Below, one piece after another: positions 36,782-47,100 of a stretch of 64,000 nt of DNA (positions are counted from its first letter, which is position 1; each line of letters begins with the position of its first letter). The stretch lies in contig JALHNM010000004.1 of the NCBI GenBank assembly GCA_022843485.1, positions 124,001 through 188,000 on the forward strand. Reading direction: 5' to 3'. Both the position numbers and the translations under genes were made by a program. The DNA is from Fimbriimonadaceae bacterium. Its GTDB lineage: Bacteria > Armatimonadota > Fimbriimonadia > Fimbriimonadales > Fimbriimonadaceae. The notes beneath the pieces were generated by a model, which had not been told where the DNA came from, searched no databases, and saw only the letters and a program-made list of their open reading frames with translations.

Positions 36782-37909
36782 ATGAAACCGTATCTCGCGA
36801 TCGCTCTTCTCGCCCTCTCCGCCGCCTCCCACGCCCAAGTTGGTCCGAACCTCTTGCGCAACCCGGGGGGTGAACTCTACCGGAACCTTACGATCGACCC
36901 AGGGCAGCCCACCAAGCCCGGGTCGGGGACCGCCGACTTCGACTATTGGGTCTCGGACGGCACCGTCCCCCAGCCCGGGATCAACGACTACGTCGATTGG
37001 CCCGTCAACGCCGGGCCGCCCCCGGAGGAGCGGGGCGTGAAGTACTTCATCGGTGGCCCGCGGGACACGAACGGCAAGAACTGGTTCACGACCCAGACCC
37101 AGACCCTGGCCGCGGAGGTGTCGCTTGTGGATACCGGCCTTCTTGGCTTCCGTCAGTCCGGCTGGTTGGGCGGCTTCGCGACCCAGAACGACCGAGCCTC
37201 GTACACCGCTTTCTTCCTAGCCGCCGACGGACAGACCGTCCTCGGGACCACCGTCATCGGCCCGGTCACGAACCTCGATCGAGGGAACCGGCCGGGGACC
37301 GAGCTCCTCTTTCGGGAAGCTACAGGGCTGATCCCGGTCGGTACCCGGTTCGTGCGGCACCGACTGGACTTCATCTGGGAGAACGGGTTCCACAACGGGT
37401 GCGCCGACCTCCTCGGCTTCCAGTTGCTCACGCCGGGCGTGCGGGTCGCGCCCGACACGTTCACCGTCCGCCTCGGCCGGGTCGCCCGAGGCACGGAATG
37501 GAGCTTGGCCGAACCGGACGGTGATGCCTTGCGCCTCTGCAAGTTCGTCGTCCCCAACGCCACGACCCCGCCGATCAACGTCGAGTTCGACGGCTGGACC
37601 TCGCTCGCGAACCCGGGTGCGCTTCGATTCCGGACCCTCACGCGGACGACGTCGTCCGGCGCGTTCTCGGGGACGGTCGAGCTCTGGGATTGGATCCTCG
37701 GGCGCTGGGACCCGGCCGATGCGGCCACGGGCACGCTCGGCCCGGCTTACCGTCAGATCGAGGCCATCGGGACGGGGGCGCTCTCGCGCTACGTCCAGGA
37801 CCGGACAGGTTCGGTGCGGGCCCGCTTGCGGGTGCGGACAACTGGCGTGGTCGCCTCGCAGGCGTGGTGTGCCGACGTTGACCAGGCAGTGTGGTTCGCC
37901 GCGCCCTGA
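36782..37909 (+). CDS. Secreted protein with lineage-type C-terminal domain, function unknown
   Basis: 375 residues. Signal peptide KPYLAIALLALSAASHAQ. Residues 20-215 form a beta-rich domain (NLLRNPGGELYRNLTIDPGQP, DYWVSDGTVPQPG, WFTTQTQTLAAEVSLVDTGLLGFRQSGWLGGFATQNDRAS) that has the look of a carbohydrate-binding or lectin-like module, but I cannot name the family. Residues 255-375 form a second beta domain ending VVASQAWCADVDQAVWF, matching the end of the PQQ-like protein at 21425. The gene is transcribed away from pgk from a leadered promoter. No PEP-CTERM tag is present. Confidence 0.7.
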   Translation: MKPYLAIALLALSAASHAQVGPNLLRNPGGELYRNLTIDPGQPTKPGSGTADFDYWVSDGTVPQPGINDYVDWPVNAGPPPEERGVKYFIGGPRDTNGKNWFTTQTQTLAAEVSLVDTGLLGFRQSGWLGGFATQNDRASYTAFFLAADGQTVLGTTVIGPVTNLDRGNRPGTELLFREATGLIPVGTRFVRHRLDFIWENGFHNGCADLLGFQLLTPGVRVAPDTFTVRLGRVARGTEWSLAEPDGDALRLCKFVVPNATTPPINVEFDGWTSLANPGALRFRTLTRTTSSGAFSGTVELWDWILGRWDPADAATGTLGPAYRQIEAIGTGALSRYVQDRTGSVRARLRVRTTGVVASQAWCADVDQAVWFAAP

Positions 37910-38157
37910 CGGCGGCTGAATGGCCCTAACGGTCTCTGAACGGGGAGAGGGGGCGGCCGCAGTCCGCTCTCTGTCTCCTTTTCGCTGATCCCCACAGCAA
38001 GACCGGCCTCGTGACCTGTCGGCGTTCGCTGTCGGTTCCGACCCCTCTGAATTTCAAGTCGAGCGGCCCCAATCGAGCCCTACGACGCACCGGACTATAC
38101 CCGGCCCGAACGGTCTGCGCACCTGCTATCGTCGCCTGTTTCGAGGAGTTTTACACA
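37910..38157. other. Intergenic stretch without recognisable gene
   Basis: Between the convergent secreted-protein and rpsG genes. I see no open frame with a ribosome site, no tRNA-like cloverleaf and no repeat of the families found elsewhere in the window. It ends at the hairpin described next. Confidence 0.5.
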
Positions 38158-38189
38158 CGAACCCCCCATGGCGAGCCATGGGGGGTTCG
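38158..38189 (-). terminator. Hairpin after rpsG (no T-tract)
   Basis: CGAACCCCCCATGG-CGAG-CCATGGGGGGTTCG, a perfect 14-bp stem, 22 nt after the rpsG stop. It is followed by TGTGTAAAAC on the transcribed strand rather than a T-run. Confidence 0.55.
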
Positions 38190-38210
38190 TTCGCGGGTCG
38201 CGGCCGGGGT

Positions 38211-38681
38211 CTAGAAGCGGTAGTGGGCGAACGCCTTGTTGGCGTCGGCCATGCGGTGCGTGTCTTCCTTCTTCTTCACCGAGGACCCGGTGTTGTTGTA
38301 GGCGTCCACGAACTCGTTCGCGAGCTTGTCCACCATGTTCCGCCCGCTTCGGCGGCGGGAGTTCCCGACGAGCCACCGGAGGGCGAGGGTGCGTCGGCGG
38401 CCCGGGCGGACCTCCATCGGCACCTGGTAGTTCTGGCCGCCCACGCGGCGGGGACGGACCTCCATGGTCGGCATCACGTTGCTGATCGCCTTATCGAAGA
38501 CCTCGATCTGGCTCACCCCGCACTTCTCGGAGGCGATGTCGAGGGCGGAGTACACGATGTGCTCCGCCTTCGACTTCTTGCCGTCGAGCATGAGGCGGTT
38601 GATGAAGCGTTGGAGGAGCTCCGACCCGTGGACGGGGTCCGGGAGGATCTGGCGCGGGACGACGGGACCTTTTCTCGGCAT
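38211..38681 (-). CDS. rpsG: 30S ribosomal protein S7
   Basis: 156 residues, full length. [39 protein letters not shown] and the later [26 protein letters not shown] are classical S7. It nucleates assembly of the 30S head and binds 16S rRNA near the decoding region. It follows rpsL with a 15-nt gap. The usual fusA and tuf genes do not follow; the operon ends here. Confidence 0.98.
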   Translation of the reverse strand: MPRKGPVVPRQILPDPVHGSELLQRFINRLMLDGKKSKAEHIVYSALDIASEKCGVSQIEVFDKAISNVMPTMEVRPRRVGGQNYQVPMEVRPGRRRTLALRWLVGNSRRRSGRNMVDKLANEFVDAYNNTGSSVKKKEDTHRMADANKAFAHYRF

Positions 38682-38696
38682 ACGTGTGGTTCTCGG

Positions 38697-39083
38697 TTAC
38701 TTCGCGGCGGCGGCCTTCGGTCGCTTGGCGCCGTACTTACTTCGGCTCTGCTTGCGGTTGGCGACGCCCGAGGTCTGCTGGGTGCCGCGGACGATGTGGT
38801 AGCGCACGCCCGGCAGGTCCTTCACACGACCGCCGCGGACGAGGACCACCGAGTGCTCCTGAAGGTTGTGCCCGATGCCCGGGATGTACGCCGTCACCTC
38901 GATCTGGTTCGTCAGGCGGACACGGGCCACCTTTCGAAGCGCCGAGTTCGGCTTCTTCGGCGTGACGGTCCGGACGACCGTGCAGACGCCCCGTCGGAAC
39001 GGGTTCTGCTTGAGCGCAGGCGACTTGGACTTCGTTTTCTGGAGCGTCCGTCCCTTTCGGACCAGCTGGTTGACCGTCGGCAT
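38697..39083 (-). CDS. rpsL: 30S ribosomal protein S12
   Basis: 128 residues. [12 protein letters not shown] starts the protein; [19 protein letters not shown] and [22 protein letters not shown] contain the lysines whose change gives streptomycin resistance, and both are the sensitive-type residues. The aspartate in VKDLPGV is the usual methylthiolation site. S12 lines the decoding centre. The ATG has AGAAGGA upstream at good distance. It is the first gene of a two-gene operon with its own promoter. Confidence 0.98.
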   Translation of the reverse strand: MPTVNQLVRKGRTLQKTKSKSPALKQNPFRRGVCTVVRTVTPKKPNSALRKVARVRLTNQIEVTAYIPGIGHNLQEHSVVLVRGGRVKDLPGVRYHIVRGTQQTSGVANRKQSRSKYGAKRPKAAAAK

Positions 39084-39124
39084 AGGTTCCTTCTAGAGTT
39101 CTCGTACCGCCCCCCTCAAGGTAG

Positions 39125-39156
39125 AAGGGGCCTTCCGCAGTGACGGCAGGCCCCTT
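39125..39156 (-). promoter_or_regulatory. Inverted repeat in the rpsL leader
   Basis: AAGGGGCCT (39125-39133) and AGGCCCCTT (39148-39156) could pair in the leader, about 42 nt before the rpsL start; a candidate attenuator or autoregulatory structure. Confidence 0.4.
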
Positions 39157-39253
39157 CCCAGGATCGTGTTCGACTCGTTGTCTCGTCCGCGTCCCTGTTT
39201 CTGAAGGCCCCCGAGCCGGAGGGCGTCCTGGGACGCTCCCCGAGCGGAAGACC

Positions 39254-39283
39254 ATTGTGCCCTGTCCGGCCGCCCAGAGTCAA
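39254..39283 (-). promoter_or_regulatory. Housekeeping promoter of rpsL-rpsG
   Basis: Minus strand: TTGACT (39278-39283), 18-bp spacer, CACAAT (39254-39259). Transcription should start near 39247, giving a leader of about 165 nt. Confidence 0.7.
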
Positions 39284-39290
39284 GGTCCCA

Positions 39291-39326
39291 GGCCAACCGG
39301 GCCCTTTTTGAGGGGTCCGGCCGGCC
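39291..39326 (-). terminator. Hairpin at the end of rpoC
   Basis: GGCCGGCCGGACCC pairs with GGGCCCGGTTGGCC (two G-U pairs and one mismatch) around an A-rich loop. It lies between the rpoC stop and the rpsL promoter, and lacks a T-tract. Confidence 0.5.
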
Positions 39327-39342
39327 CGTACTCTCGTGGCGC

Positions 39343-42300
39343 TCAGTCCTCCGCCGGCTCTTCTTGGGCGGCCATGTCCGCCAGCGAGAGGCCCTCGAAC
39401 CCGGTGCCGTCCCCGAGCGTGTCGCCCTCTTCCGCCTCGACGAGCGCGGTGAGCGACTGCTGGGCCCAGCTGGGCTGGCTGCGATCGACGTCGATCGCAA
39501 GGTCGCGGTAGGGCTTGACGCCCGTACCCGCCGGGATGAGCCGCCCGATGATGACGTTCTCCTTGAGCCCGAGCAGCATGTCGTGCTTGCCCCGCACGGC
39601 CGCCTCGGTGAGCACCCGGGTCGTCTTCTGGAACGACGCCGCAGAGAGGAACGAGTCCACCGCGAGCGAGGCTTCGGTGATCCCAAGCAGGATCCACGCC
39701 GCCGTCGCCTCCTGGGGCTCGCGCTCCTTTTCCTGGCCGTCGACAGGGTCGGTGTACTTGATCAGCGTGCCCGCCGCCTTGGCTTGGCGCACCCGCTCGT
39801 TCTCGCGGGCGAACCGGAACCGGTCGACGATCTGGCCCGGCAGGAACGGGGTGTCCCCGGGGGCCTCGACTTTGCGCTTGCGCAGCATCTGGCGGACGAT
39901 GACCTCGAGGTGCTTGTCGTTGATGTCGACGCCCTGGTCCTTATAGACCGACTGCAGGTTCTCGATGAAGTACTCGTGCACCGAGGCCGCGCCCGCGAGG
40001 TCGAGGACCTCGTGCGGGTCGAGCGGGCCCTCCGTCAGCGGGTCGCCCTTGATGATCTTCTGGCCCTTCTGCACCGGCAGGTTGCCGAGCGGCGGAACGA
40101 GGATCGTGAAGAAGATCTTCACCTTCTCGATCAGGTTCTTGCGGAGGGTCTGGAGGACCTGCGTGGTGAGCTTCTGGCCGATGACCCGCTCGAGCGTCGG
40201 GTCAAAATGGCCATCGGTCCGCTCCCAGTCCTGCTGGTCGCTCACGTAGGCTTGGCGGATGCTCGTGTCGGTCGAGACCTCCGCCTCGACGACGATCCAC
40301 CGTCCGAAGCTGGAGCGGCGGATGTCGAGGACCGTGCCGGTGACCGGGCAAATGATCGCCTTACCGCGCGGTTGACGCCGGGCCTCGAAGATCTCTTCGA
40401 CGCGGACGATACCGCTCGACTCACCGGTCCAGGAGTAGAAGAACGTCTTTCGGCTGCGCTCCCAGAGCTTGCGGCTGTCCGAGTCGAGCTTCTCGGCGGC
40501 CTTCTCGGCCGCCTTGGTCGATCGGGCCGTCGTCTTCTTCGGCTTGGCCTCCTCCGTCTCCTCCTGTTCGACCGGGGTGCGGTAGAAGCCGCGGACCGCC
40601 TCCTCCTGATCCTGGAGCAGCTTGCCCGGGTCGAACGTAGCGAGGTCGGTCTGCGTCGCCTGCTGGAAGTCGTCCTGGAACTGGCGCACGAACTTACCGG
40701 TCTTGTACTGGTTCGTTCGGGCGATGTTCTTGGAGCCCGCGACGCCGCCCGTGTGGAACGTGCGCATCGTGAGCTGGGTGCCCGGCTCGCCGATGGACTG
40801 TGCCGCGATGATGCCGACCGCTACCCCTTCCTCGACCAGCTTTTGGCTGGCGAGGTCGATGCCGTAGCACTTGGCGCAGATGCCTTGCTCCAACTCGCAG
40901 GTGATCGGCGAGCGCACCGGCACACCGAGCCGTCCGTGGTCGTCGACCTTGAACCCGTGCTGTTCGTATCGGGCGTAGACCTCGGCGAGCTTCGCCTCGT
41001 CCCCTTCGCACGCCTCGCTCTCGGACGAGAACCGGGTCTCGACCGGGTCGAGCGTCTTCGCGACGTCGGGGAGGATGAGCTCGTCGAACGAGACGAGCAC
41101 GCCGCCCGTCTCCGGATCGGTGATCGTGGCCTGGCTGACCCGCCCGAACGAGCGGTCGGAGACCGTCTCGATGGTCTTGCCCTCGAAGGTGAGACGGCAG
41201 GCGAGGATCCCCTCGCTCGTGTTGCAGTCCTTCTTGCGGATGATGACGTCCTGGCTCACGTCGACGAGGCGCCGGGTGAGGTAGCCCGCGTCGGCGGTTC
41301 GGAGCGCGGTGTCGGCGAGACCCTTACGGGCGCCGTGCGTCGTCACGAAGAACTCGAGCATCGAGAGGCCCTTCTGGAACGAGTTCCGGACGGGCAGCTC
41401 GTAGATGACCTCGTTGAACTGGTTGAACATGAGCCCGCGCATGCCCGAGAGCTGCGTGAGCTGCTTGATCGAGCCGCGGGCGCCGCTGACCGTGATGATC
41501 GAGAGCGGGTTCTCCTGCTTCATCGAGTCCACGATAGCGCCGCCGACCTCGTCGTAGGTGCTGGCCCAGAGGCGGGTGAGGCTGTCCTGCATCTCGCGGA
41601 ACGAGATGAGGCCCCGTCGGAACTGTTCGAGGATCCGGGCGCCCCGGTTGTCAGCCTCCTCGAGCATCTCTTGGCGCCGCTTGGGCGGGTCCATGTCGGT
41701 CAGCGCGATGCTGATCCCGTAGCGCGAGGCCCAGGTGAAGCCGAGCTGCTTGAGGTCGTCGAGCAGCTTGATCGTCCCTTCGGTGCCCACCTGCTTGTGG
41801 CAGGTCACGACCGTATCGGCGATGCCCTTCTTCGTGAGCTCGACCTGGAGGAACTTGTCGCTGTACCGCATCGGGTACGGCAGGATGTCGTTGAAGATGA
41901 GCCGGCCCGGGGTCGTCGTGACCATGAACGACTCGTACTCCTGCTCGAGCGGGACGAGCTGTTTGATCTCCTCCTCGAACTCGTTCCGGGTGATCTCCGT
42001 GCGGTACTCCATGCCCGTCTGGGGGTCGCGATAGTCGACCTCGTCGCGGGGTCGCAGGATCGGCCGGCGCAAGCGCACTCGGATCGGGTCGTTGAGGCCG
42101 ATCCGATCCGTGCCCGGGCTCTCCAGGCGGAAGAGGACCTCGTCCGTGCCCGCGTAGACCATCGGGGCCCGGTTGTTCTCGGGATCCTCCTCGTGCTTCT
42201 TGATCTGTTCCTTGAGCCGGGCGTCGGCGGCGCGGTTCGTGTAGGTCAGGGCGTAGCAGCCGAGGACGATGTCCTGGATCGGCGACACGACCGGACGGCC

Positions 42301-44040
42301 GTCGGCGGGCGAGAACAGGTTCTGCGTCGAGAGCATCAGGACGCGCGCCTCGGCCTGGGCCTGCATGCTCAGCGGCACGTGGACGGCCATCTGGTCGCCG
42401 TCGAAGTCCGCGTTATAGGCGTGGCAGACTAGCGGGTGCAGCTGGATCGCCTTGCCCTCGACCAAGATCGGTTCGAAGGCCTGGATGCCGAGGCGGTGCA
42501 GCGTAGGGGCGCGGTTGAGGAGCACCGGGTGCTCTTTGATCACGTCCTCCAGGCCGTCCCAAACGGCCGGGTGCATCCGCTCGATCATCCGCTTGGCCGT
42601 CTTGATGTTCTGCGTGATCTTGCGCTCGACGAGCGTCTTCATCACGAACGGCTTGAACAGCTCGAGCGCCATCTCCTTCGGCAGGCCGCACTGGTGGAGC
42701 TTGAGGTTCGGACCGACTACGATGACCGATCGGCCGGAGTAGTCGACGCGCTTACCCAGCAGGTTCTTTCGGAACCGCCCTTCCTTACCCTTCAGCATGT
42801 CGCTGAGCGACTTGAGCGGGCGCTGGTTGCTTCCGACGACCGGGCGGGTACGCCGGCCGTTGTCGATCAAGGCGTCGACGGACTCCTGGAGCAGTCGCTT
42901 CTCGTGGTTGATGATCGACTCCGGCGCCTGGATCTCGATGATCTTCTTGAGCCGGTTGTTCCGGTTGATGATGCGCCGGTAGAGGTCGTTCAGGTCGGAG
43001 GTCGCGAACCGGCCGCCGTCGAGCTGGACCATCGGTCGGAGCTCGGGGCTGATGACGGGCACGATGTCCAGGATCATCCAGTCCGGCTTGCTCCGGCTGC
43101 TGAGGAGGGCCTCGACGAGCTCGAGCCGCTTGATCGCGCGGACGCGACGGGCCGTCGTCGTCACCACGACCTCGTGGCGCAGTTCGCGGGCCATCCGGTC
43201 GAGGTCGACCCGGTGGAGCAGTTCCTTGACCGCCTCCGCGCCGATGTTCGCCCGGACGAGGCCGGAGAAGTCCGTCTTGAGGCGCCGGCCGACGGCGTCG
43301 AGCATCTTGCTGATCGCGCGCCACTTGTCCTCTTCGATGAGCTGGTTGATCTCGAGCTTGCCGATGAGCTCGGCGGCGATGTCGAGGTCCCGAACCCGGT
43401 CGTCGGCGTCGCGGTACTCGGCCCGGATCCGGTCGAAGTTCGCCTTCATGCGGTCCCGCACGAAGGTCTCGTCGAAGTACTCGTCCGGGTTGTCCGCCAT
43501 CTCCTGCGCCAGTCGCTGGAGCGACTCGACCTCGAGCTCCCGCATCTGGTTCTGGACGTGGACCTTCTCGAGCTCGACCGCCTCAAGGATCTTGGGCAGT
43601 TGCTCGCGCACCTTCTCGGCGTCGAGGTCGATGATGATAAAGCTGGCGAAGTAGACGACCTTCTCGAGCTGGCGCGGACTGATGTCCAGGATCAGCGACA
43701 ACGGCGACGGGACGCCCTTGAGGTACCAGACGTGGCAGACCGGGGCGGAGAGCTCGATGTGGCCCATCCGCTCGCGCCGGACCTTGCTCCGAGTCACCTC
43801 GACGCCGCAACGCTCGCAGATGATGCCCTTGTACTTGATCTTCTTATAGCGGCCGCACGCGCACTCGTAGTCCTTCGTCGGGCCGAAGATGCGCTCGCAG
43901 AAGAGCCCGTCCCGCTCGGGTCGGAACGTACGGTAGTTGATCGTCTCCGGTTTCTTGACCTCGCCGTGGGACCAAGACTTGATGTCCTCGGGGCTAGCGA
44001 TACCGATACGGATCTTATCGAAGAGGTTGCTGTCGGCCAT
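39343..44040 (-). CDS. rpoC: DNA-directed RNA polymerase subunit beta-prime
   Basis: 1565 residues. The N-terminal zinc ligands are in [20 protein letters not shown] (about 60-80), the catalytic Mg site is [12 protein letters not shown], the second zinc cluster ends in [13 protein letters not shown], and the trigger loop begins [11 protein letters not shown] near residue 1092. Between that loop and the following [10 protein letters not shown] (about 1213) lie about 110 extra residues, including an Ala/Lys/Glu-rich stretch ([16 protein letters not shown]). In proteins without an insert this spacing is only a few residues (GVA, ITQGLPRVEELFEAR). E. coli carries its unrelated SI3 insert at the same place. 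rpoB lies directly upstream, separated by a 99-nt spacer with a long hairpin. Confidence 0.98.
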   Translation of the reverse strand: MADSNLFDKIRIGIASPEDIKSWSHGEVKKPETINYRTFRPERDGLFCERIFGPTKDYECACGRYKKIKYKGIICERCGVEVTRSKVRRERMGHIELSAPVCHVWYLKGVPSPLSLILDISPRQLEKVVYFASFIIIDLDAEKVREQLPKILEAVELEKVHVQNQMRELEVESLQRLAQEMADNPDEYFDETFVRDRMKANFDRIRAEYRDADDRVRDLDIAAELIGKLEINQLIEEDKWRAISKMLDAVGRRLKTDFSGLVRANIGAEAVKELLHRVDLDRMARELRHEVVVTTTARRVRAIKRLELVEALLSSRSKPDWMILDIVPVISPELRPMVQLDGGRFATSDLNDLYRRIINRNNRLKKIIEIQAPESIINHEKRLLQESVDALIDNGRRTRPVVGSNQRPLKSLSDMLKGKEGRFRKNLLGKRVDYSGRSVIVVGPNLKLHQCGLPKEMALELFKPFVMKTLVERKITQNIKTAKRMIERMHPAVWDGLEDVIKEHPVLLNRAPTLHRLGIQAFEPILVEGKAIQLHPLVCHAYNADFDGDQMAVHVPLSMQAQAEARVLMLSTQNLFSPADGRPVVSPIQDIVLGCYALTYTNRAADARLKEQIKKHEEDPENNRAPMVYAGTDEVLFRLESPGTDRIGLNDPIRVRLRRPILRPRDEVDYRDPQTGMEYRTEITRNEFEEEIKQLVPLEQEYESFMVTTTPGRLIFNDILPYPMRYSDKFLQVELTKKGIADTVVTCHKQVGTEGTIKLLDDLKQLGFTWASRYGISIALTDMDPPKRRQEMLEEADNRGARILEQFRRGLISFREMQDSLTRLWASTYDEVGGAIVDSMKQENPLSIITVSGARGSIKQLTQLSGMRGLMFNQFNEVIYELPVRNSFQKGLSMLEFFVTTHGARKGLADTALRTADAGYLTRRLVDVSQDVIIRKKDCNTSEGILACRLTFEGKTIETVSDRSFGRVSQATITDPETGGVLVSFDELILPDVAKTLDPVETRFSSESEACEGDEAKLAEVYARYEQHGFKVDDHGRLGVPVRSPITCELEQGICAKCYGIDLASQKLVEEGVAVGIIAAQSIGEPGTQLTMRTFHTGGVAGSKNIARTNQYKTGKFVRQFQDDFQQATQTDLATFDPGKLLQDQEEAVRGFYRTPVEQEETEEAKPKKTTARSTKAAEKAAEKLDSDSRKLWERSRKTFFYSWTGESSGIVRVEEIFEARRQPRGKAIICPVTGTVLDIRRSSFGRWIVVEAEVSTDTSIRQAYVSDQQDWERTDGHFDPTLERVIGQKLTTQVLQTLRKNLIEKVKIFFTILVPPLGNLPVQKGQKIIKGDPLTEGPLDPHEVLDLAGAASVHEYFIENLQSVYKDQGVDINDKHLEVIVRQMLRKRKVEAPGDTPFLPGQIVDRFRFARENERVRQAKAAGTLIKYTDPVDGQEKEREPQEATAAWILLGITEASLAVDSFLSAASFQKTTRVLTEAAVRGKHDMLLGLKENVIIGRLIPAGTGVKPYRDLAIDVDRSQPSWAQQSLTALVEAEEGDTLGDGTGFEGLSLADMAAQEEPAED

Positions 44041-44084
44041 AAGTGCTGTGTTCGGGTCGTCGTCGAAAGGAAGTCGTTTTGGGT

Positions 44085-44134
44085 GGGGCGATAGGTTGTA
44101 TAGGTCTTATAGAACCTCTAAGACCTATCGCCCC
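44085..44134 (-). promoter_or_regulatory. Long hairpin in the rpoB-rpoC spacer
   Basis: GGGGCGATAGGT (44085-44096) pairs with ACCTATCGCCCC (44123-44134); inside, AGGTCTTATAGA (44102-44113) pairs with TCTAAGACCT (44117-44126), so two alternative foldings share the segment ACCT. Candidate attenuator or RNase III site. No T-run follows. Confidence 0.6.
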
Positions 44135-44139
44135 GCCCC

Positions 44140-47100
44140 TCAGTTGAAGAACCCCACGCTCCGGGCGAGGCGGACGTCGTCGCCGCCCGTGAGCTCGTCG
44201 AGGTCCTTGAGCGTCAGCTCCTTGTTCTGAGCGTCCTCCACCGTCACCTTGAGGCAGAGGCTCCGAAGCTCGTTCACGAGGATCTTGAAGCTCTCGGGGA
44301 TACCGGGTTCGCTGATCGGTTCGCCCTTGACGATGGACTCGTACGCCTTCACGCGGCCCATCACGTCGTCGGACTTGATCGTCAAGAGTTCTTGGAGCGT
44401 GTAGCTCGCGCCGTACGCCTCGAGCGCCCACACTTCCATTTCGCCGAACCGCTGGCCGCCGAACTGCGCTTTACCGCCAAGGGGCTGCTGGGTCACGAGC
44501 GAGTACGGGCCGATCGAGCGGGCGTGGATCTTCTCGTCCGCCAAGTGCTCGAGTTTGAGCATGTAGATCACGCCCACCGTCATGAGGTTCGGCAACTCGT
44601 CCCCGGTAAGGCCGTCGCGCAAGATCGACTTGCACGACTTCGGCTCGAGCCCCGCCCTTCGGTAGACGTTATGCTCGATCCGCTCAAGGATGCCCTTATA
44701 GACTTCGTCCTTGGCCTTGTAGGGCGCGCCCGTGTTCGGCGGCCTTTCGGCGGGGATGTCGTCCACGCTAGGGTTGAGCAGCTCTTCGACCGTCTTCGTC
44801 GACGGCCCGGCCACGACTCGGCTCACGTACTCCAGGGTCTCCTGGTCGAGGTTGCGCAACCGCTCCTCGACCGCGGCGAACATCTGCTCGAGCGGCGCGT
44901 CCAGCTTGAACTTCAGCTCGAGCCCGAGCTCCGTGTTCACGTACGACTGGAGGCTCTGCGACCGCAGGTGGCCGGCGAGGCGCTCGACCTCCTGCAGGAT
45001 CTCGAGCTCCGTCGCCCCCTCGAACGCGGGGCACTCGTACCGAGTGTCCAGGTGGTACCCCACGTACCCGAGGTGCGTCTCCAGGATCTGGCCGATGTTC
45101 ATGCGGCTCGGCACGCCGAGCGGGTTGAGCACGATATCGACCGGGGTGCCGTCCGCCAGGATCGGCATGTCCTCGACCGGAAGGATCCGGCTGATGACGC
45201 CCTTGTTCCCGTGGCGGCCCGCCATCTTGTCGCCGACCATGATCTTGCGCTTTTGGGCCACGTGAACCTGGACGCTCATGTTCGTGCCGGCCGGCAACTC
45301 GTCGCCCGGGATCTGGAGCAGGGGCTCCTCGGTCCGGTCGCAGATGAGCCGGTCGCGCTTCTTCGACTCCTTGTAGACGTAGTTGATCGTCGGCGAGAGG
45401 TACTTGTAGCGGCTGAAGACCTTGACGTCGACGACCACGCCCTTCTCGCCGTGCGGCACCCGTAGCGAGACGTCTCGCGTCTCCTCGGCCTTCTTGCCGA
45501 AGATCGCGATGATCAGCCGCTCCTCGGCGGTCATCTCGGTCTGGCCCTTCGGGGCGACCTTTCCGACTAGGATGTCCTCCGGCCGGACCTCGGCCCCGAT
45601 CCGCACGATCCCGTTCTCGTCGAGGTCCTTCAAGGCGTCCTCGCCGACGTTCGGGATGTCGCGGGTGATCTCCTCCGGCCCGAGCTTGGTGTCGACCGCC
45701 TCCGTCTCGTGCCGCTCGATGTGGATCGACGTGAAGACGTCCTCCTTGACGAGCCGCTCGCTCAGGACGATCGCGTCCTCGTAGTTGTAGCCGTTCCACG
45801 GCATGAACGCGACGATGACGTTCTGGCCGAGGGCGAGGCGCCCGTCGTCGCACGTCGCGCCATCCGCGAGGGGGTCGCCCTTGAGCACCCTCTGACCGTG
45901 CTGCACGACCGGGCGGTGCGTGAAACAGGTCGTCTTATTGCTCTGGTACATGTGCATCAGAGCATAGGTGTCCTCCGTCCCGTCCTCGGCCACGACCCGG
46001 ATCTCGGTGCTGGTCACGTAGTTGACCCGTCCGTCGCGGCGGGCGCGGATCGAGGCACCGCTGTCGATCGCGGCCCTGGCCTCGTGGCCCGTCCCTACGA
46101 TCGGCGCCGCCGAGCGGAGGCACGGGACGGCCTGACGCTGCATGTTGGCGCCCATCAGGGCCCGGTTGGCGTCGTCGTTCTCAAGGAACGGGATCAGCGA
46201 GGTCGCGACCGAGATGATCTGGACCGGCGAGACGTCCATGAGCTCCACGCTCGCCGGGTTGACGGTCGGGTAGCTCGCGCCGCCGAACTGCCGGTCACCG
46301 CCGGGGCACCGCACCGTGACGCTCTCGGCGATGATCGTCCCGTCCGCGTCCAGCTTCGTGTCGGCGGGGGCGACGCGGGCCGTGAAGTCCTCGTTCGCGG
46401 TGAGGTACACGACCTCGTCGGTCACGCGGCCGTCCACGACCTTGCGGTACGGGGTCATGATGAACCCGTACTCATCGACCCGCCCGTACGTCGTGAGCTG
46501 GCTGATCAGGCCGATGTTCGGCCCTTCCGGAGTCTCGATCGGGCAGATCCGCCCGTAGTGCGAACGGTGCACGTCGCGCACCTCGAGCTTGGCGCTCGTG
46601 CGCTGGAGGCCGCCCGGGCCGAGGCTCGAGAGGCGCCGCTTGTTCGTGAGCTCGCTCAGCGGGTTCGTCTGGTCCATGAACGTGCTGAGCTGGTTGCTGC
46701 TGAAGAACGACTTGATCGAGGCGCTCACCGGCTTGACCGAGAGGATGATCGACGGCAGGAGGTTGTCCTGGTCCGCGCTCGTCATGCGCTCACGGGCCAC
46801 CTTCTCCATCCGGACGAACCCGAGACGGAGCTGGCTCTGGAGCAGTTCGCCCACCGAGCGCACCCGCTTGTTCCGGAGGTCGTCGATGTCGTCGTGCTCG
46901 ACCTCCTTGTTGAGGTAGGGCCCCATTCCGAGCAGAGTCCCTGCGAGGTCGTCGCTCGTGAGGTTGCGGATGGTCGGCAGCACGTCGATGCCGATGCGCT
47001 GGTTGAGGAACCGCCGACCGACCTTGCCCAGGTCGTAGCGCCGGGGGTCGAAGAACAGGCTGTAGACGAGCTGCTTCGCCGCGTCCTCGTTGCTGGCCTC

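Noticed and set aside
39364-42432. Long plus-strand open frame (1022 codons) opposite rpoC, and similar ones opposite rpoB
   Set aside because: These are codon-bias shadows of GC-rich genes: Asp/Arg/Val/Leu-rich translations without domains, on the opposite strand of certain genes.
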